From the IMG/VR virus record IMGVR_UViG_3300025012_000310, positions 1 through 20,950 of that record: DNA of 20,950 nt; one strand, written 5' to 3'. The notes below the pieces were generated by a model, which ran no database searches, was not told where the DNA came from, and saw nothing but the letters and a program-made list of their open reading frames with translations. Position 1 is the stretch's first letter. Each line of letters opens with the position of its first letter. Below are positions 13,298-19,740 of the stretch, piece after piece. A program made the translations under genes and the position numbers. The stretch comes from a virus.

Positions 13298-13543
13298 CTA
13301 TGACCTCCATTGGTATTCCGGATAGTGGCCCTCAAGGACAAGGATAACCTCGATATCCTCGTGGTCGTGATCAATGATATCGTCCTGGTTCCATTCGTTT
13401 ACCTTGATCATCTCATCTTTCGCCGCCTCGATACCATCAATGGCTGTAGGTGCCTCGCTCAAGGTGTAAAATGTCTCCAGTCCTGAGTAGTCCGGGTACA
13501 GCAGCATAATGCTCCATTTTTTGTTTTCACCCTCTCTTTCCAT
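13298..13543 (-). CDS. Phage protein of PDY...EGH type
   Basis: An 81-residue protein with WSIMLLYPDYSGLETFYTLS at the start and IEVILVLEGHYPEYQW at the end. The same layout appears in the C-terminal half of the 171-residue protein at 14786-15301 (VILIVPEYAADNYG and VAMVCEGH), so the two share a domain. I recognise this only as a recurrent phage protein of unknown role. AAAAGGAG precedes ATG 13541-13543. The gap upstream of it (13544-13622) holds the duplicated hairpin element. Confidence 0.72.
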   Translation of the reverse strand: MEREGENKKWSIMLLYPDYSGLETFYTLSEAPTAIDGIEAAKDEMIKVNEWNQDDIIDHDHEDIEVILVLEGHYPEYQWRS

Positions 13544-13562
13544 GCTTTTCTCCTTTTATTTG

Positions 13563-13627
13563 GTGTTGAGGTTTAACCGCTCGACTGCCGCCGGGGACAG
13601 CGCCCCCGGTTTGGTCCAAAGGTTAAT
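13563..13627 (-). repeat. Duplicated hairpin element, copy A
   Basis: Shares GTGTTGAG, GTTTRACCGCTCGACTGC and TGGTCCAA with the copy at 16420-16489, in the same order, around a GC-rich hairpin. Here the stem is CCGGGG (13591-13596) with CCCCGG (13604-13609). It begins at the stop of the minus-strand gene 13623-13835 and ends near the ribosome-binding site of the next, so it fills a whole gap in the operon. No T-run follows in either direction. I do not know a family for it. The 'strand' is the transcription direction. Confidence 0.7.
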
Positions 13628-13835
13628 CGTTCTGAGTTGTACAGCAGTCCTTATGCAGGTTTGATTCTATTCCAACATTTTCCTCATGCGGTTCGATATA
13701 ATTCCCGCATGCGTCACAAACTACATTTCCGGCCGACGAATTAAGCTCATAAAGTACCTCACTTACGGTCATCTTAACCCCATCCTTAAGGATGCATGCT
13801 CCATCAGCCATAATCCCTTCAGTGTATATAGGCAT
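13623..13835 (-). CDS. Hypothetical small protein with zinc-finger-like end
   Basis: A 70-residue protein. The C-terminal third has CDACGNYIEPHEE and then HKDCC, consistent with a small zinc finger (C, C, H, C). The first part is plain with DGVKMTVSEVLYELNSSAG. AAGGTGAG is 5 bases before ATG 13833-13835; a GTG at 13844 would be an alternative start. The end of the reading frame overlaps the hairpin element. No family is recognised. Confidence 0.66.
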   Translation of the reverse strand: MPIYTEGIMADGACILKDGVKMTVSEVLYELNSSAGNVVCDACGNYIEPHEENVGIESNLHKDCCTTQND

Positions 13836-13854
13836 AATACTCACCTTATGTTTA

Positions 13855-14277
13855 TTAAACGAATCGCTTCAGGATGTAGATTGCTGCTTCCAGAGCATTA
13901 TCACTTGATGTCCTGGGAAGATCGTTCCGCGTAAGTCGGCTGTGAAGGTCTTCAATTTCCTTGATCATCGCAGGTGAAACTTTGGTTAGTGTTCTTTCAT
14001 CGATGACACATTTGGTATCCGCGGGGGGAAAACATGTCTGGTGATATTTGGGAGGCTCAGGTAGAGGTGGCTCAAGAAAGCGGATGTAGAAGGCCGGTAC
14101 CAATTCAACCTGACCATCCGGCCATTCGACGATAGCAGCCGTGTAATTACCAGGCCCGCCATCAAACTCCTCGTGGTCCACTCCGAAGTGATGGAAAAGC
14201 GCCTCGCCTTTTTCCTGCTTCACGTTTCTTTTTGCTTCTGCAGACCACACCATGTGGCTGACCATTACCTTTCTCAT
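13855..14277 (-). CDS. Recurrent phage protein (ALFHxxG...GPGN type)
   Basis: A 140-residue protein. Residues about 24-68 (GEALFHHFGVDHEEFDGGPG then NYTAAIVEWPDGQVELVP) match a motif recurrent in tailed-phage proteins of unknown function. The C-terminal part is a helical extension (SPAMIKEIEDLHSRLTRNDL, ALEAAIYILKRFV) that could oligomerise. AAAGGAG precedes ATG 14275-14277 well. Its role cannot be told. It is in the operon's middle, after gene 14305-14784. Confidence 0.72.
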   Translation of the reverse strand: MRKVMVSHMVWSAEAKRNVKQEKGEALFHHFGVDHEEFDGGPGNYTAAIVEWPDGQVELVPAFYIRFLEPPLPEPPKYHQTCFPPADTKCVIDERTLTKVSPAMIKEIEDLHSRLTRNDLPRTSSDNALEAAIYILKRFV

Positions 14278-14304
14278 GCTGTTCTCCTTTTGTTGTTTAT
14301 GGGT

Positions 14305-14784
14305 TTAAGCGTCGAGGGAATCCTCGTTTATTTCGACAATCTTGTCGCAGCGGCCGCACTTGTAGAGCAGCCTATCGGTGACGGAAATGTCCATCTCTGA
14401 GAGGTACTCGCCCTGCTCATCGACCTGGAAGAAACCCTCGTCGTGTTTGGTATTGCCGCAATTGCAGCGGTACGTTTCGCACTCGCTTTGTTTCAGGATC
14501 TGGCAAACCGGTTCGGCCGGAGGCTCGACTTCCATCGACCAGCCCCATGTGATCTCAGGAAGGCCACACAGGACCGCCACGAGTTCGTAGTCGCCTTGGT
14601 CGCAGGGAAGTCTGCCCTCGCACTCGTCGATTTTGTAGGCCTTGATGATGGCCAGTTCGCCCGCCTGTTTCGCCGTGTCGGCCATGACCTGGAGGCCGTG
14701 GTACGGCTCAGGGTAATCGTCGATGATGTATGACGGTTTCCGGACGATGGCGGTCCAGGCTATTTTTTCGGTGTCTTCTTTCAT
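14305..14784 (-). CDS. Hypothetical protein with four-cysteine ribbon
   Basis: A 159-residue protein. It has two Cys pairs, CNCGNTKHDE (about 107-116) and CGRCDK (about 142-147), forming a likely zinc ribbon. The first part carries CEGRLPCDQGDYELVAVLCGL. The charged C-terminal IVEINEDSL ends the frame. The ATG at 14782-14784 has TGGAG before it; the longer upstream frame lies inside the next gene. No function suggested. Confidence 0.68.
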   Translation of the reverse strand: MKEDTEKIAWTAIVRKPSYIIDDYPEPYHGLQVMADTAKQAGELAIIKAYKIDECEGRLPCDQGDYELVAVLCGLPEITWGWSMEVEPPAEPVCQILKQSECETYRCNCGNTKHDEGFFQVDEQGEYLSEMDISVTDRLLYKCGRCDKIVEINEDSLDA

Positions 14785-14785
14785 T

Positions 14786-15301
14786 TTATTCTCCACGGAA
14801 GATGTCTTGAATGTGGCCCTCACAGACCATGGCGACCTTGTAGTCGTTGAAGCAGTCCGGGTTAAAATCCTCTCCATCCGGGTCAACCTCGTGTGATTTC
14901 CATGCGTTCTTTCGAGCCAATCGCACCGCATCGTCAATATCTAAAGCCTCGACATGATCAAGCCATGTATCCTGGCCGTAGTTGTCCGCGGCATATTCCG
15001 GAACGATCAAGATGACCGTGTAGGGCTTGGGCGTAAGTGGAACGAATGGCTTCAGGAGCGCGATTGCCGCTGAGATGGTGTCGGCCTCTTGAAAATACTC
15101 AGCGTCAAGACGATCAGCCAGTATCCTATCCAGGTTATCGATGAGACTTTGCTCGACAACTGGCAGTGTGCCAATGGCTTCTTCGATTGCGAGTTGCACT
15201 TGTTTTTGCGCGATCGGGAAAGCTCCCTGTGGGTCATGAAAAATATTGCCCATTTCACAAATGGTTTTTACCGCAAGTGCCTCGATCTGTTTCTTGTTCA
15301 T
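14786..15301 (-). CDS. Phage protein with PEY...EGH C-terminal domain
   Basis: A 171-residue protein. The N-terminal half is helical (KKQIEALAVKTICEMGNIF, and AQKQVQLAIEEAIGTLPVVE). The C-terminal half from about residue 92 carries TVILIVPEYAADNYGQDT, a conserved acidic helix, and YKVAMVCEGH, like the 81-residue protein at 13298-13543. The two may be related by duplication. AAGGAG is 9 bases before ATG 15299-15301. It overlaps the gene upstream by ATGA. Confidence 0.7.
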   Translation of the reverse strand: MNKKQIEALAVKTICEMGNIFHDPQGAFPIAQKQVQLAIEEAIGTLPVVEQSLIDNLDRILADRLDAEYFQEADTISAAIALLKPFVPLTPKPYTVILIVPEYAADNYGQDTWLDHVEALDIDDAVRLARKNAWKSHEVDPDGEDFNPDCFNDYKVAMVCEGHIQDIFRGE

Positions 15302-15570
15302 CTCTTTTTTCTCCTTGACCATGGGTGCATGACTTTTTTGTCCCGGTATGGCAGTGATGGCTCAGTTGCGTCCGTGGCAGGGATTTTGAATTCCAGATCG
15401 ATTTGTTCCAGTTCAGACATAACGAATCTGTCGTGGGTTTCTTGGTAGAAATCAATGTCATCGACAAATATCAGTTCAACGCCGGTTCCTGCGGCTATTT
15501 CTTTAAGCGACTCTCGGTGGAATGCGTCGTCACAGCCGGCCACCAGTATTATCATTTCTTCAGTTTTCAT
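15298..15570 (-). CDS. Hypothetical small phage protein
   Basis: A 90-residue protein. The start MKTEEMIILVAGCDDAFHRE looks like a Rossmann-type strand-loop, followed by LKEIAAGTGVELIFVDDIDF. It is acidic in the middle and basic at the end (PWSRRKKR). ATG 15568-15570 has only a weak AGAGG-like site upstream. ATGA overlap with the next gene suggests coupling. It resembles no family I can name. Confidence 0.65.
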   Translation of the reverse strand: MKTEEMIILVAGCDDAFHRESLKEIAAGTGVELIFVDDIDFYQETHDRFVMSELEQIDLEFKIPATDATEPSLPYRDKKVMHPWSRRKKR

Positions 15571-15793
15571 CTGGATTTTCCCTCTCCGCTTCCTTGATGT
15601 TTTCAATGAGTCGATGAGTGAGCCCTGCCTTCTCGATCATGAGAAGTGCATGCAGGTGCCTCTTCATCTGTTTGGTTTCCTTTCTGGCGACTCTCTCAAA
15701 ATCGCTCACGCGGCACCTGGACGTGCCCAGGAGCGTGGCCATGGAGGATTGAGAGACGCCGAGCAGGGCACGGACGGCTTTTACTGTTGGCAT
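15560..15793 (-). CDS. Small helix-turn-helix protein (XRE/Aca-like size)
   Basis: A 77-residue protein. Residues 3-38 (TVKAVRALLGVSQSSMATLLG then TSRCRVSDFERVARK) form a helix-turn-helix of the XRE type, where SQSSMATLLG and the CRVSDFE recognition helix are typical. The C-terminal KRHLHALLMIEKAG helix may pair two copies. GGAGG is 4 bases before ATG 15791-15793. In the middle of an operon of small unknown genes, such a regulator is reminiscent of anti-CRISPR-associated (Aca) repressors, but this is only an analogy. Confidence 0.75.
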   Translation of the reverse strand: MPTVKAVRALLGVSQSSMATLLGTSRCRVSDFERVARKETKQMKRHLHALLMIEKAGLTHRLIENIKEAERENPDEN

Positions 15794-15999
15794 GTATCCT
15801 CCTTCCGCTTCCAAGCTCTAACCACAACCTCTTTACCATCTCGATCTTCCACCTCCAACAAGGTCCATCCTTCGTCATAGGCGATTTCAAGCATGTCATC
15901 CCACTGGCCGGGAGAGCATGTGATAAACAGGCCTCCAGGTTTTGTTATATCTGGGATTGGTGTTGAATCGAGTTCCGGCCTCTTTTCCGTGTTGGTCAT
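15781..15999 (-). CDS. Hypothetical small protein
   Basis: A 72-residue protein. A disordered start (TNTEKRPELDSTPIPD) leads into GGLFITCSPGQWDDMLEIAYDEGW, then LLEVEDRDGKEVVVRAW, an alternating strand-helix-strand pattern. AAGGAG is 9 bases before ATG 15997-15999. It overlaps the HTH gene start by 13 bases. No family is recognised. Confidence 0.65.
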   Translation of the reverse strand: MTNTEKRPELDSTPIPDITKPGGLFITCSPGQWDDMLEIAYDEGWTLLEVEDRDGKEVVVRAWKRKEDTCQQ

Positions 16000-16012
16000 T
16001 TTGGTGCACTCC

Positions 16013-16282
16013 TTATCTGATGATTTTTCCATACCCCAACTCGGAGTAATCGAATTCCAGCCGCTCGCGCTGCCCTTTCCCGCACAGACCGGTTATGTCG
16101 CAGGTTCCGGAAAACAACCTGATTACGGCCGCAGTTGGCACATCGGCGGGGATGTTGTTGATCTGCCGGATCTGCACCGATGCATCCCGGACATCACCCA
16201 GGGGTGCGAGAGGTGATGCGAGAGTGGTATTCACGTGCATACCGTTGCAGGTGGTTTTGATTTTGATGCTTCTGGTTCCCAT
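16013..16282 (-). CDS. Hypothetical small protein with basic and beta-rich regions
   Basis: An 89-residue protein. Residues 1-20 are basic (RSIKIKTTCNGMHVNTTL), the middle reads like beta strands (VRDASVQIRQINNIPADVP, AVIRLFSGTCDITGLCGKGQ) and the end EFDYSELGYGKIIR is aromatic. Three cysteines (C12, C60 and C67) are not paired as a zinc finger. AAGGAG precedes ATG 16280-16282. Not recognised. Confidence 0.66.
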   Translation of the reverse strand: MGTRSIKIKTTCNGMHVNTTLASPLAPLGDVRDASVQIRQINNIPADVPTAAVIRLFSGTCDITGLCGKGQRERLEFDYSELGYGKIIR

Positions 16283-16292
16283 ACTGTTCTCC

Positions 16293-16406
16293 TTACATTT
16301 TTTCTATAATTCCGACTGCCATATAGATGGCAATCAGCATCCACGGCGCGACCATGCGCCATTTCTCAAGGTTCCGCTGCCCCCTCGTGACCTTTCTGTT
16401 TCTCAT
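16293..16406 (-). CDS. Possible 37-residue membrane protein
   Basis: A 37-residue protein with a basic start (MRNRKVTRGQRNLEKWR) and a hydrophobic end (MVAPWMLIAIYMAVGIIEKM), as in a small single-pass membrane protein. A longer in-frame ORF starts earlier at 16481 but runs through the hairpin element, so I prefer the later ATG at 16404-16406. CGGAG is about 10 bases before. Very short, so moderate confidence. Confidence 0.5.
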   Translation of the reverse strand: MRNRKVTRGQRNLEKWRMVAPWMLIAIYMAVGIIEKM

Positions 16407-16419
16407 GCTCCATATCTCC

Positions 16420-16489
16420 GTGTTGAGATTGATGTTTGACCGCTCGACTGCGGGCGGGGCGCAAGCCCCGCCGTGGTCCAATGATCAAT
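16420..16489 (-). repeat. Duplicated hairpin element, copy B
   Basis: Same layout as the copy at 13563-13627: GTGTTGAG (16420-16427), GTTTGACCGCTCGACTGC (16434-16451) and TGGTCCAA (16474-16481). The central stem is GGCGGGGC (16453-16460) with GCCCCGCC (16465-16472) around a 4-base loop, GCAA on the plus strand. It fills the gap between the stop of gene 16493-17338 and the start of gene 16293-16406. Stems of the two copies differ but both pair perfectly. Confidence 0.72.
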
Positions 16490-16492
16490 GCA

Positions 16493-17338
16493 TTAAAACT
16501 CAACGTTTTCGAGGCGTTTATAAAGGTTATCTGAGTTCAGATAACCAATTACCTCTGTCATATATTGCCCCCCAAGCATTTTCTTTTTAAATTTTCCGAG
16601 ACCCATTTTCCCCCGGCCAATTCGCTCAAATTCAGCAGGAGCTATGGTGTTCCTTATTATCGCCTGAACTAATGAGTTTTGCAGGAGATCATCCCATGAT
16701 AGGCTGCGAATATAGGCCACTCTGTCGGCAATTTCCCCGGCGCGAACCATTCTCTCTCTGTGCTCCACAAGGGCCAGCTCGTATTGTTCATCCAAAAAAA
16801 TTTTACGCTCATCAGCCTCCTGTAACTCACGTTGTTTTCGCTCGGACTCCTCCTGCTCAACCTGTTCCCTGTGTTTCTCAGCTGCGTCATATTTACCGTT
16901 ATTATATTCTGTTTTCAGCCAATCCGAGTCGATACCGGTTAACAGGTCAACCGGGAAATCATCTCCAGCCCATCCAGCATTATATGCACGGTACTCCCTG
17001 GCGCGCTGTTTCTCGTATTGTTTACTGATCTCTAATTCCCGCTCTCGGTCATCCTGTTGTTGTTTGAGAAAATTAACTGATGGTTGGCCTATTGGTTCTA
17101 CGTCGATCTCGATACGATAGGTTACGGAGCTATTTCCCGGCTGAGAGTTGCGTTTTGTCGGTTTCAGCGCCTCAAAAACCTGGCCATATCCAGGAACACC
17201 ACTGTCGGGAAACCAAAAACACCGTTTGCCAAATAATTTTTCAACCGCTCGTCCTATTGCCTCGCTCTCATTTTCTACGTGTACGCATGTGGATTTGTCG
17301 CCGATTACTACCTGGAATTTCCGTGTGTAACGTGCCAT
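16493..17338 (-). CDS. Hypothetical charged protein, first in the minus-strand operon
   Basis: A 281-residue protein. The first 50 residues look like a beta-rich domain (RKFQVVIGDKSTCVHVENES). The middle (about residues 90-200) is very rich in Glu, Arg and Lys and likely a long helix or coiled coil (EKHREQVEQEESERKQ). The C-terminal 80 residues carry AYIRSLSWDDLLQN and AEFERIGRGKMGLGKFKKK. AGGAGGTG is 5 bases before ATG 17336-17338, an excellent site, and the promoter is upstream. No family is recognised; it is the longest and first minus-strand gene, often the site of an operon's main function. Confidence 0.75.
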   Translation of the reverse strand: MARYTRKFQVVIGDKSTCVHVENESEAIGRAVEKLFGKRCFWFPDSGVPGYGQVFEALKPTKRNSQPGNSSVTYRIEIDVEPIGQPSVNFLKQQQDDRERELEISKQYEKQRAREYRAYNAGWAGDDFPVDLLTGIDSDWLKTEYNNGKYDAAEKHREQVEQEESERKQRELQEADERKIFLDEQYELALVEHRERMVRAGEIADRVAYIRSLSWDDLLQNSLVQAIIRNTIAPAEFERIGRGKMGLGKFKKKMLGGQYMTEVIGYLNSDNLYKRLENVEF

Positions 17339-17430
17339 GTGGCACCTCCTGGGCGCGTGCCCGGTTGAGTTGCTGTGATTTTAACCTGTTATGTCTTTCG
17401 CCTGTAGTCCTATGGTGTACTCTTATCTCC

Positions 17431-17459
17431 TTTATACAGTTATCCATTGGCTAATGCAA
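17431..17459 (-). promoter_or_regulatory. Promoter for the minus-strand operon
   Basis: Read on the minus strand, TTGCAT (17459-17454) is the -35 box and TATAAA (17436-17431) the -10 box, with exactly 17 bases between. Transcription would start near 17424 and give a leader of about 85 bases before the gene at 17338. A second TATAAT on the minus strand (plus positions 17481-17486) has no good -35 and overlaps the operator-like repeat, so I judge it less likely. Confidence 0.6.
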
Positions 17460-17483
17460 GAACAAAATTCCACTTTCGGTATT

Positions 17484-17498
17484 ATAGGTTTCGCCTAT
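17484..17498. promoter_or_regulatory. Operator-like inverted repeat 1
   Basis: ATAGG (17484-17488) and CCTAT (17494-17498) are reverse complements with a 5-base spacer. It overlaps a TATAAT on the minus strand. The 9-base sequence CGCCTATGC (17492-17500) recurs inverted at 17544-17552. It probably binds a repressor acting on both divergent promoters. Confidence 0.5.
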
Positions 17499-17518
17499 GC
17501 AACCAATAAAAAAATCCG

Positions 17519-17547
17519 TTGATACTAAGGCAGGAATCCTATAGCAT
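17519..17547 (+). promoter_or_regulatory. Possible promoter for the packaging genes
   Basis: TTGATA (17519-17524) matches 5 of 6 bases of the -35 box and TAGCAT (17542-17547) 4 of 6 of the -10 box, with 17 bases between. The -10 box lies inside inverted repeat 2, so repressor binding would block it. The terminase small-subunit gene starts at 17573. Confidence 0.45.
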
Positions 17548-17550
17548 AGG
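17538..17550. promoter_or_regulatory. Operator-like inverted repeat 2
   Basis: CCTAT (17538-17542) and ATAGG (17546-17550) are reverse complements with a 3-base spacer. It shares CCTAT/ATAGG half-sites with repeat 1 about 50 bases away, and GCATAGGCG (17544-17552) is the inverse of CGCCTATGC in repeat 1. Spacing differs, so the two are not identical sites. Confidence 0.5.
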
Positions 17551-17572
17551 CGTAAATACGGGGGATTACGGT

Positions 17573-18265
17573 ATGGCGACGGAGAAAAAAGGGCGAGACA
17601 GGTTTGATTGGGACACTATCCGGCGGGAATATTCGACCGGGCAGTTCTCTCCTATGGAACTTGCACGTCGTCATGGTTGCAGTCATACCGCAATAGGGAA
17701 GCGTGTCAAAAAGGAGTTATGGGTAAGAGATAACTCCGCAGAAGTACGCCGCATTGCTCAAGCGAGACTGATACAGGAAGATGCCAAAGTTGCTAAGGAT
17801 TTGGATGAAAGTTGCATGGTTTCGTCCGAAGTTGCATCTGACGAAACGCGAGAGACAAACCGGAAACTTCTTTCATCCATCGATCTTGAGCAGCGCGAGC
17901 TTGAGCTTGCAGCCGAGACCCGCGTAGCTGTTCTTCGCTCCCATCGGAAAGACCTATCGCAACTCAGAGCACTCGAAGATGAACTCGTCATCAATATGAG
18001 GACCGCGAAGATCACGAAGGTTTTCTGTTACAAGGGCGAGATCGTTTCCCAGGATTTCGATGTGTGCGATACCGATAAGGCAGCTGCCGCCGCGCAACTT
18101 GCCAGCTGCATGCACAAGCGACAGATGCTTGAGCGCCTGGCCTTCAACCTCGATGATAAGAGATCGAGCGAGGACGATTTGCCTACCGTAATCATCCACG
18201 ACCCAGCATACGGCGCATACGAAGAGGGCGGGCCGGAAGATCCAAATAAGGAGGGCGACGAGTGA
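17573..18265 (+). CDS. Terminase small subunit
   Basis: A 230-residue protein. Its N-terminus (RFDWDTIRREYSTGQFSPME and LARRHGCSHTAIGKRVKKE) is the helix-turn-helix of phage small terminases, which recognise phage DNA for packaging. A long charged helix (QRELELAAETRVAVLRSHRK) follows, then a C-terminal acidic tail. The start ATG at 17573 has GGGGGA upstream; a TTG at 17519 lies in the promoter. It is directly followed, with a 4-base overlap, by the large subunit, which supports the assignment. Confidence 0.88.
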   Translation: MATEKKGRDRFDWDTIRREYSTGQFSPMELARRHGCSHTAIGKRVKKELWVRDNSAEVRRIAQARLIQEDAKVAKDLDESCMVSSEVASDETRETNRKLLSSIDLEQRELELAAETRVAVLRSHRKDLSQLRALEDELVINMRTAKITKVFCYKGEIVSQDFDVCDTDKAAAAAQLASCMHKRQMLERLAFNLDDKRSSEDDLPTVIIHDPAYGAYEEGGPEDPNKEGDE

Positions 18266-19719
18266 GCACCCATCGCTACCTCTTCACGCCTCCCGGGCCG
18301 GTCCTGCAGGCCTATTACGACGATACAACGACGAACGCGATCATCTCAGGACCTTTAGGAAGTGGCAAGACCACGACCAGCTGTTACAAATCCTTCCGGT
18401 TGATGACCAAGCAGGCGCCCAACCGGCGCAAGATCCGGCCGACGAAGTGCATAGCCATCCGGAATACCTACGGCGAGCTCCTGTCCACCACGGCAAAAGA
18501 TTTCATGACGATCTTCGGCGATCTTGGCGTGTGGAAGGAAGGCGGCAAGGAGCCGCCCACGTTCACCATGCGTTTCAAGCTCCCGGACGGGACGATGGTC
18601 TGGCATGAGATGATGTTCATCGCCCTGGACCGCCCCCAGCACATCCGCAAACTGCGCGGTCATCAAATCACCTGGTTCTGGCTTAGTGAGGCAAAGGAAC
18701 TGCCGAAAGAGATCGTCGACATGGCCGACTTGCGGCACGGCCGGTTCCCCTCGATGATGCTCGGTGAGGTCCTGCCCACATGGCACGGCATGTTCGGAGA
18801 CACCAACCAGTGCGACGAAGACCATTGGCTCTATGAGTTCCAGGAGCACCTGAAGCCAGCGGGCAAGCTGCCCGACTGGCAGTTCTTCACTCAGCCTGGT
18901 GGCGTGATAAAGGTCAACGGCCAATGGGTTATCAATCCCGCCAGGGAGAACCGGGAGAACCTCGACAAGCAGGTCCCTCGCTATTACGAGCGCGGCATGC
19001 AGGGCAAGAGCGAGGATTGGATCAAGGTAAATCTCGGCAACATGTACGGCTTCGTCATGGACGGTAAGCCGGTCCATCCCGAGTACAACGACACCACCCA
19101 TTGCGTGGATGACGTGGATCCGATCTTCGATTCTCCGATAGTTCTCGGTTTCGACTTCGGCCGCACCCCGGCCTGCGCCATCATTCAACAGATCGGCCTG
19201 CAGTGGTATTGCATTGATGAGTTTGTATCCTCCGGCATGTCGGCGTCCAAGTTTGCCCCAAATCTCCTGAACTACCTGAGCCAGAACTACAAGGGGCACT
19301 CGTTCATCGGCTGGGGAGATCCGGCTGGCAAGCACCCGGGACAAGAGGTGGAATCATCGGCTATCCAGATCCTCAACCTGAACGGTATCCCCTGCATGCC
19401 GTGCGATACCAACGACCCGCTGCAGCGCCGGGCCGCCGTTGCCAATCCCCTGACCGAGCTCGCCATGAACGGCCGCCCGCGCCTGCTCATCTGCAAGAAG
19501 GCCAAGATGATTCGCAAGGGACTTGCCGGCAAGTTCTGTTACCGGCGCCTGCAGGTGGCTGGCGACGAGAAGCACATGGATGAGCCGGACAAGAACGCAT
19601 GGTCTCACCCCGTCGAGGCCCTTGAATACGGGCTCATGGGCGAGGGTGAAGGATTGCAAGCACTCATTGAAGAGAAGTCGGCGGTGACCTACAAGGACCG
19701 GCCGGCTTCGCCTTATTAA
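18262..19719 (+). CDS. Terminase large subunit
   Basis: A 485-residue packaging motor. The Walker A ATP site GPLGSGKTTT is at residues 30-39. A Walker B-like TWFWLSEAKE is at 137-146. The nuclease (RNase H-like) part starts at GFDFGRTPA (296-304, catalytic D298), with IDEF (318-321) and WGDPAG (351-356), and ends with WSHPVEALEYGLM (447-459). Length and order are complete. The start is GTG 18262, overlapping the small-subunit stop, with AAGGAGG about 8 bases upstream. The portal gene follows soon after, as usual in head modules. Confidence 0.95.
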   Translation: MSTHRYLFTPPGPVLQAYYDDTTTNAIISGPLGSGKTTTSCYKSFRLMTKQAPNRRKIRPTKCIAIRNTYGELLSTTAKDFMTIFGDLGVWKEGGKEPPTFTMRFKLPDGTMVWHEMMFIALDRPQHIRKLRGHQITWFWLSEAKELPKEIVDMADLRHGRFPSMMLGEVLPTWHGMFGDTNQCDEDHWLYEFQEHLKPAGKLPDWQFFTQPGGVIKVNGQWVINPARENRENLDKQVPRYYERGMQGKSEDWIKVNLGNMYGFVMDGKPVHPEYNDTTHCVDDVDPIFDSPIVLGFDFGRTPACAIIQQIGLQWYCIDEFVSSGMSASKFAPNLLNYLSQNYKGHSFIGWGDPAGKHPGQEVESSAIQILNLNGIPCMPCDTNDPLQRRAAVANPLTELAMNGRPRLLICKKAKMIRKGLAGKFCYRRLQVAGDEKHMDEPDKNAWSHPVEALEYGLMGEGEGLQALIEEKSAVTYKDRPASPY

Positions 19720-19740
19720 CCAGCAGAACAGGAGAACACC

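Noticed and set aside
13563-13627. Ordinary intrinsic terminator
   Set aside because: The stem is GC-rich but no T-run follows on either strand, and the conserved flanks shared with the second copy are not explained by a terminator.
16095-16439. 114-residue reading frame on the plus strand
   Set aside because: It runs through the hairpin element's edge and across two minus-strand genes with good ribosome-binding sites; no domain is seen.
17481-17509. Second minus-strand promoter at TATAAT (17481-17486)
   Set aside because: The -10 box is perfect but the -35 region (TTATTG at 17 bases) is poor. It overlaps operator-like repeat 1, so I only mention it.
18355-19344. 329-residue reading frame on the minus strand
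   Set aside because: It is opposite the terminase large subunit with its complete motifs; the long frame follows from codon bias of the real gene.
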